The notes beneath the pieces were generated by a model. It did not search any database, was not told the DNA's origin, and saw nothing but the letters and a program-made list of their open reading frames with translations. The translations under genes and the position numbers were made by a program. 6,998 nucleotides of DNA from Nitrospirota bacterium (GTDB lineage: Bacteria; Nitrospirota; UBA9217): NCBI GenBank assembly GCA_021788515.1, contig JAJYKN010000067.1:1-6998 (forward strand). Reading direction: 5' to 3'. This document shows, piece by piece, positions 3,680-6,998 of this stretch (positions are counted from its first letter, which is position 1; each line of letters starts with the position of its first letter).

Positions 3680-5821
3680 ATGAAAAAAATTTCCACCACC
3701 TGTCCCTGGTGCGGCTGCGGCTGCGGCCTGTACCTTCACGTTGAAAATAATCTGATCACCGGCGTTTCCCCGAGCAGAAAGCATCCGGTAAATCACGGTA
3801 CGCTCTGCGTCAAAGGATGGAACTGCCATGAATTTGTCCACCATCCCGACCGCCTGACCACTCCCCTCATCAAGGACGGCAAGACCGCTTACCGCCGCGC
3901 GAGCTGGGAAGAAGCCCTCGGCAAAACAGCGGCAAGGCTTGCGGAAATAAAAAAACAATACGGTCCCGACGCCATCGGCATCCTGGGGTCGGCCAAATGC
4001 ACGAACGAAGAGAACTTCGTGCTCCAGAAATTCGCCCGCGCGGTCATCGGCACGAACAACGTGGACCACTGCGCGCGGCTCTGCCACTCCTCCACGGTCG
4101 GCGGCCTGGCAGCCGCCTTCGGCTCCGGCGCCATGACGAACTCGATCGACGAGATCCGGGACGCCCGGGTGATCTTCGTGATCGGCTCGAACACCACGGA
4201 ACAGCACCCCATGATCGGCATGCACATGCTGGAGGCAAAGGACCGGGGCGCGACCATCATCGTGGCAGATCCGAGACGCACCCAGATCGCCCAGTTCAGC
4301 CACCTCCACATGAGGCACAGGAGCGGCACCGACGTGGCGCTCCTAAATGCCATGATGAACGTCATCATCACCGAGGGGCTCGTTGATGTGTCGTTCATCC
4401 GCCAGCGCACCGAAAACTTCGACGATTTTGAAAAACGGGTTTTGACCTTCACGCCCGAAGTCGCCGAGAAGATTACGTCCGTGCCCGCCGACGACCTCCG
4501 CAAGGCCGCGCGGCTCTATGCTTCGGAAAAACGCTCCATGCTCTTTTACTCCATGGGCATCACCCAGCACATTACCGGCGTGGACAACGTCCGGTCCTGC
4601 GCCAACCTCGTGATGCTCACGGCCCACATCGGCCAGCCCATGACGGGGTTGAACCCGCTCCGCGGCCAGAACAACGTGCAGGGCGCATGCGACGTGGGCG
4701 CGCTTCCCGACGTCTATTCCGGCTACCAGAAGGTTGCCGATCCTGCGGCCCGAAAAAAATTCGAGCTGGCCTGGTCCCGGCCCATGCCGGAAAAGCCGGG
4801 GCTCACCCTGACCGAAATGATCGACGCCATCCATGAGGGCAAGATCCGCGCGCTCTACATCATGGGAGAGAACCCCGTGATCTCCGACCCCGATTCAACG
4901 CACGTGAGAGAGGCCTTGGCGAAGCTTGACTTCCTCGCGGTCCAGGACATCTTCCCGTCCGACACGGCGGAATACGCCCACGTAATCCTGCCGGCAGCCG
5001 CGTTCGCTGAAAAGGACGGCACCTACACCAACACGGAACGGCGCGTGCAGAAGATCAGAAGGGCCGTACCGCCCGTGGGTGAAGCGAAACCAGACTACGA
5101 GATCATCTGCGGCATAGCCCAACTCATGGGATACCCCATGGACTACCAGGCGGCCCATGAGATCATGGAGGAGATCGCAATCCTCACGCCGTCCTACGGC
5201 GGCATTCTCCATCACCGGCTCGACGCGAATTTCGGGCTCCAGTGGCCCTGTTTCGGCATGGACCATCCCGGCACGCCTTATCTTCACCGGAAAAAATTCA
5301 CCCGCGGCATGGGGGCGTTCATCCCCGTGGAATTCATCCCTCCCGCGGAACCCACGGACAGCGAATACCCCTTCATCCTGACCACGGGCAGAAGCTATTT
5401 CCACTACCACACGGGCACCATGTGCAGGAGAACAGCCACCCTGGAGCGCGAAGAGCCCGAGTGCATGGTCGAGATCAACCCCGCTGACGCCGAGCGGCTC
5501 GAAATCCGTGTGAACGACCTCGTGCGCGTTACCTCGCGGCGCGGCTGTCTGGAAGTGAAAGCCCGGGTGACGAACACGGTGCCGGAAGGCATCATCTTCA
5601 TCCCCTTCCACTTCCGTGAGGCGGCCGTAAACCTGCTCACGATCAATGCCGTTGATCCGAATGCGAAGATACCGGAGTTCAAGGTCTGCGCAGCGGCTGT
5701 CGAGCCCGTCAGGAGAAGGCCCGGCGCGCGCCAGGCGCCGCGGATCGGTTACTATGAAGGAATGAGAATCGGTCTCGACCTGTACATTCCCCCCGAGGAA
5801 ATGCAGCGGCGGGATAAATGA
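3680..5821 (+). CDS. fdhF: Formate dehydrogenase alpha subunit, molybdopterin, cysteine form
   Basis: A 713-residue molybdo- or tungstopterin enzyme catalysing formate to CO2 plus two electrons, or the reverse. Close in length to E. coli FdhH (715). C8, C11, C15 and C43 ligate the 4Fe-4S cluster, and K45 (LCVKG) is the conserved lysine between cluster and cofactor. The active-site motif at 128-136, V-D-H-C-A-R-L-C-H, has C135 (codon TGC at 4082) where FdhH has selenocysteine, followed by the essential H136. R328, in P-L-R-G-Q-N-N-V-Q-G-A-C-D, is the formate-binding arginine. The second pterin-dinucleotide domain runs from about 563 to 676, ending F-H-F-R-E-A-A-V-N-L-L-T and A-K-I-P-E-F-K-V-C. 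A tail of about 37 residues follows. There is no Tat or Sec signal, so it is cytoplasmic. An iron-sulfur subunit gene follows after 93 nt. No NAD-binding FdhB-type gene is present in the window. Confidence 0.93.
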   Translation: MKKISTTCPWCGCGCGLYLHVENNLITGVSPSRKHPVNHGTLCVKGWNCHEFVHHPDRLTTPLIKDGKTAYRRASWEEALGKTAARLAEIKKQYGPDAIGILGSAKCTNEENFVLQKFARAVIGTNNVDHCARLCHSSTVGGLAAAFGSGAMTNSIDEIRDARVIFVIGSNTTEQHPMIGMHMLEAKDRGATIIVADPRRTQIAQFSHLHMRHRSGTDVALLNAMMNVIITEGLVDVSFIRQRTENFDDFEKRVLTFTPEVAEKITSVPADDLRKAARLYASEKRSMLFYSMGITQHITGVDNVRSCANLVMLTAHIGQPMTGLNPLRGQNNVQGACDVGALPDVYSGYQKVADPAARKKFELAWSRPMPEKPGLTLTEMIDAIHEGKIRALYIMGENPVISDPDSTHVREALAKLDFLAVQDIFPSDTAEYAHVILPAAAFAEKDGTYTNTERRVQKIRRAVPPVGEAKPDYEIICGIAQLMGYPMDYQAAHEIMEEIAILTPSYGGILHHRLDANFGLQWPCFGMDHPGTPYLHRKKFTRGMGAFIPVEFIPPAEPTDSEYPFILTTGRSYFHYHTGTMCRRTATLEREEPECMVEINPADAERLEIRVNDLVRVTSRRGCLEVKARVTNTVPEGIIFIPFHFREAAVNLLTINAVDPNAKIPEFKVCAAAVEPVRRRPGARQAPRIGYYEGMRIGLDLYIPPEEMQRRDK

Positions 5822-5914
5822 ATCAATGACACGGAGACGGGGTGAAGCGGGGTCATGCAAAAGCATTGCTCCGATTCACCGGCCATGCACATCGGACAAA
5901 GAAAATCACTTATT

Positions 5915-6118
5915 ATGATACAAACCTATATACTCAATAAAAACCACCTCTCCTTCTGGCTCCGGCAGCTCAAATCCGCCCATGAACTGATCGCGCCCTG
6001 GCGGGACGCCTCGGGTGACATCGTCTTGACCGAACTTTCGCGCATGCACGAGACCGCCCTGGACGGTCCGGCGCTCATGCCTTCGCCAAAGGAGTTCCTG
6101 CTGCCGCAGATGGAGCAG
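5915..6118 (+). CDS. 4Fe-4S dicluster / sulfhydrogenase beta (AsrA-like) subunit, N-terminal fragment
   Basis: The first 68 residues resemble the N-terminus of HydB/AsrA-type iron-sulfur subunits, which pass electrons between a catalytic subunit and an FAD/NAD(P) partner. Visible are the opening Y-I-L-N-K-N-H-L-S-F-W-L-x-x-L, the V/I-A-P block (A-P-W-R-D) and the diagnostic S-P-K-E-F-L-L-P-Q-M-E at 57-67. Homologs run to roughly 300-350 residues and carry cysteine clusters further on; none are reached. After codon 68 the frame stays open to 6559, but that part is the antisense of truD and has no resemblance to the family. ATG 5915 matches homolog starts and lacks a strong ribosome site; longer starts at 5885 and 5855 are possible. 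Its position after the formate dehydrogenase gene suggests the two subunits work together. The identification rests on short motifs. Confidence 0.65.
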
Positions 6119-6125
6119 GATGGTC
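6105..6125. other. Chimeric junction between two unrelated DNA segments
   Basis: Rightward coding resemblance to the dicluster subunit ends at about 6118, and leftward resemblance to TruD ends at about 6113. Both proteins are cut mid-domain, so the two segments meet here with perhaps a few bases of shared sequence around ATGGAGCAGGATGG. To the right, GC content rises, arginine codons shift to AGG and the genes read the other way. An assembly or amplification chimera is the simplest explanation; a genomic rearrangement is the alternative. Confidence 0.7.
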
Positions 6126-6712
6126 TCGACGGCCTCCCTGAACCTTCGTCGCACGATGTTCCTGCCGATCAAGTGGGTGATCGGGTCCCTGGCGCCGAAC
6201 CTCTGGAGGCCGAAGAAGTTGGGGATTCGGCAGGCTGCGGCCAGGACGTATGCCTCCTCCACCGAGGTCCTGACGTCGGCGCAGCAGTCCCTGAGGACTA
6301 TGGTGAATCTGTTGCCCCAGACGTGGCGCCGCCCTATGGGCGAGCCCACATATCCCTGCAGGGTGGCCGTGAACCTGTCGCCCTCGATGCGTTCCGGCCT
6401 CATCGCCTTGGTGCTCGTGGGCGTCAGGAACTGGACCGCGGCCGCCCTCTTGTCCTTGATGCCTGCGAACGTGACCCTGCTCTTGAGGGCGTCGGACATG
6501 GCTCTCTCGAGGTGGAAAGTGTCCAGAGAGCGCTTCTCCACCCTGTAGAGCGGCAGTGAGCCGGGGAACGGGTCGTGGGACACCTCCAGCCCCGCCAGCG
6601 CCTCCTCCACCACGAAGTCCTCGTCTCGAGACCGGAGCAGGGCCTTGCAGGGCGGAGACTTGCTCGCATAGGCCTCCATCCCGACCTCCCTGTCGATCTC
6701 TGGCGCTGCCAT
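6113..6712 (-). CDS. truD: tRNA pseudouridine synthase TruD, archaeal type, truncated
   Basis: TruD makes pseudouridine at position 13 of tRNAs. The N-terminus, A-P-E-I-D-R-E-V-G-M-E-A-Y with E-D-F-V-V-E-E (31-37), is that of archaeal TruD. Catalytic D87 lies in F-A-G-I-K-D-K-R-A (82-90). The family motif N-F-F-G-L-Q-R-F-G is at 165-173, followed by P-I-T-H-L-I-G-R-N-I-V at 177-187. Similarity stops near residue 200, whereas archaeal TruDs have roughly 400 residues, so the insertion domain and C-terminal half are missing. The frame stays open to a stop at 5906-5908, but those about 68 residues are antisense of the dicluster fragment and should not be trusted. By my count 13 of 24 arginine codons are AGG. 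No ribosome site is obvious. A TTAAAG about 30 nt upstream could be an archaeal TATA-like box for a near-leaderless message (speculative). Confidence 0.88.
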
Positions 6713-6796
6713 CGCGACGGCGCTTCGGTCTCAGTCCGCCGCTTTAACGGGTGCCGGCGTGCTTCCTCCAGGGGGACAGCGGGAGGCCGGCCCTGG

Positions 6797-6998
6797 TCAG
6801 GGAGGCGGAAGCGTATCTTCCTTCCTCGCCAGCATGCTGTCGTAATAGTACTTCGACGAGGCCCGGCGGGTGAAGTAGTAGTTGTAGAGCGGCACGTGCC
6901 TCTCTTTCAGCTTCATCAGATACTCATGTATCCTCTGAGCCGCCTCTCTTCCGCCTGCCATCGCCTTCACCACCAGGCTCTCGCCTGTGACGACGTCT
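6797..6998 (-). CDS. C-terminus of a GltD-like FAD/NAD(P)-dependent oxidoreductase (partial)
   Basis: The gene enters from the right edge; 66 codons and a TGA stop are visible. D-V-V-T-G-E-S-L-V-V-K-A-M-A-G-G-R-E-A-A is the last FAD-contacting segment of the glutamate synthase small-subunit family, where a G-D-x-V-x-G loop precedes a helix V-x-A-x-x-x-G-R-x-A-A. Relatives include homotetrameric GltA, sulfide dehydrogenase alpha and NfnB-type subunits. The tail rich in tyrosine (Y-N-Y-Y-F-T-R-R...K-Y-Y-Y-D) follows. Which member this is cannot be decided from the C-terminus. It lies 84 nt upstream of truD on the same strand; the gap holds no ORF that I would call. It shares the high GC and AGG/AGA arginine use of the truD segment. 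Confidence 0.7.
   Translation of the reverse strand, partial: DVVTGESLVVKAMAGGREAAQRIHEYLMKLKERHVPLYNYYFTRRASSKYYYDSMLARKEDTLPPP

Noticed and set aside
4082..4124. Selenocysteine codon with a SECIS element in the formate dehydrogenase gene
   Set aside because: The active-site codon is TGC, and there is no in-frame TGA anywhere in the gene before the true stop.
3488..4318. 276-codon minus-strand frame over the start of the formate dehydrogenase gene
   Set aside because: Antisense shadow; histidine/alanine-rich translation with no recognisable motif.
4895..5866. 323-codon minus-strand frame over the end of the formate dehydrogenase gene
   Set aside because: Antisense shadow of well-conserved dinucleotide-binding domain sequence.
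5906..6112. The last ~68 codons of the TruD frame as a novel TruD C-terminal domain
   Set aside because: This part is the antisense of the dicluster-subunit fragment; it does not look like a domain.
5855..6559. A single 234-residue fusion protein on the plus strand
   Set aside because: Only residues 21-88 resemble a protein family; the remainder is the antisense of truD, so the frame is an artefact of the junction.
6743..6747. Archaeal TATA box for truD
   Set aside because: TTAAAG on the minus strand is at a plausible distance, but it is a six-base match with no clear BRE; too weak to list as a feature.
1..6998. tRNA, rRNA, CRISPR array, att site or replication origin
   Set aside because: No cloverleaf with a TTCRANYC arm, no regularly spaced repeats of 25-40 nt, no DnaA-box cluster and no integrase were seen on either strand.

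Overview
The window looks like metagenome-derived DNA from an anaerobic or facultative bacterium, joined at its right end to DNA with a different character. Positions 1 to about 6115 have moderate GC, sigma70-type promoters (TATAAT, often with an upstream TG) and GGAGG/AAGG ribosome sites. They carry a PykA-like pyruvate kinase and a cytoplasmic-type formate dehydrogenase. The REP-type and CGCAAAGA/CTCTGCG-type intergenic repeats recall Deltaproteobacteria or Nitrospirota, but that placement is inference from recall. From about 6115 to 6998 the DNA is GC-richer, AGG is the main arginine codon, and both genes read leftward. The TruD there is of the archaeal type.

Layout. 1-127: end of an Mrr-type restriction endonuclease. 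133-697: a two-gene toxin-antitoxin operon (addiction-module antitoxin, then RelE/ParE toxin) with a good promoter. 698-1202: a hairpin, then a small secreted/membrane protein gene that appears to be split by a REP doublet (REPIN). 1235-1790: a BrnT toxin with an unconventional small antitoxin partner behind a promoter that overlaps a palindrome. 1791-1988: intergenic region with a strong hairpin, an attenuator-like set of alternative stems and the pyk promoter. 1989-3419: pyruvate kinase. 3420-3679: terminator and an inverted pair of short tandem repeats. 3680-5821: formate dehydrogenase alpha subunit in its cysteine form. 5915 to about 6118: the first 68 codons of a 4Fe-4S dicluster (sulfhydrogenase-beta/AsrA-like) subunit, cut off abruptly. 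About 6113-6712 (minus strand): TruD pseudouridine synthase, cut off at the same point. 6797-6998 (minus strand): C-terminus of a GltD-like FAD/NAD(P) oxidoreductase.

The left third is an accessory region: a restriction gene, two toxin-antitoxin modules and a mobile repeat. The middle is metabolic. Formate dehydrogenase followed by an iron-sulfur electron-transfer subunit suggests a soluble multi-subunit formate-oxidising or CO2-reducing complex whose later genes are missing here. The most important observation is the junction near 6105-6125. Two unrelated genes in convergent orientation are both truncated within a few bases of each other, which points to a chimeric assembly or, less likely, a real rearrangement. 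I did not find a convincing new multi-gene system. The most interesting biological items are the REPIN-split signal-peptide gene, the attenuator-like element before pyk and the formate dehydrogenase partner gene.
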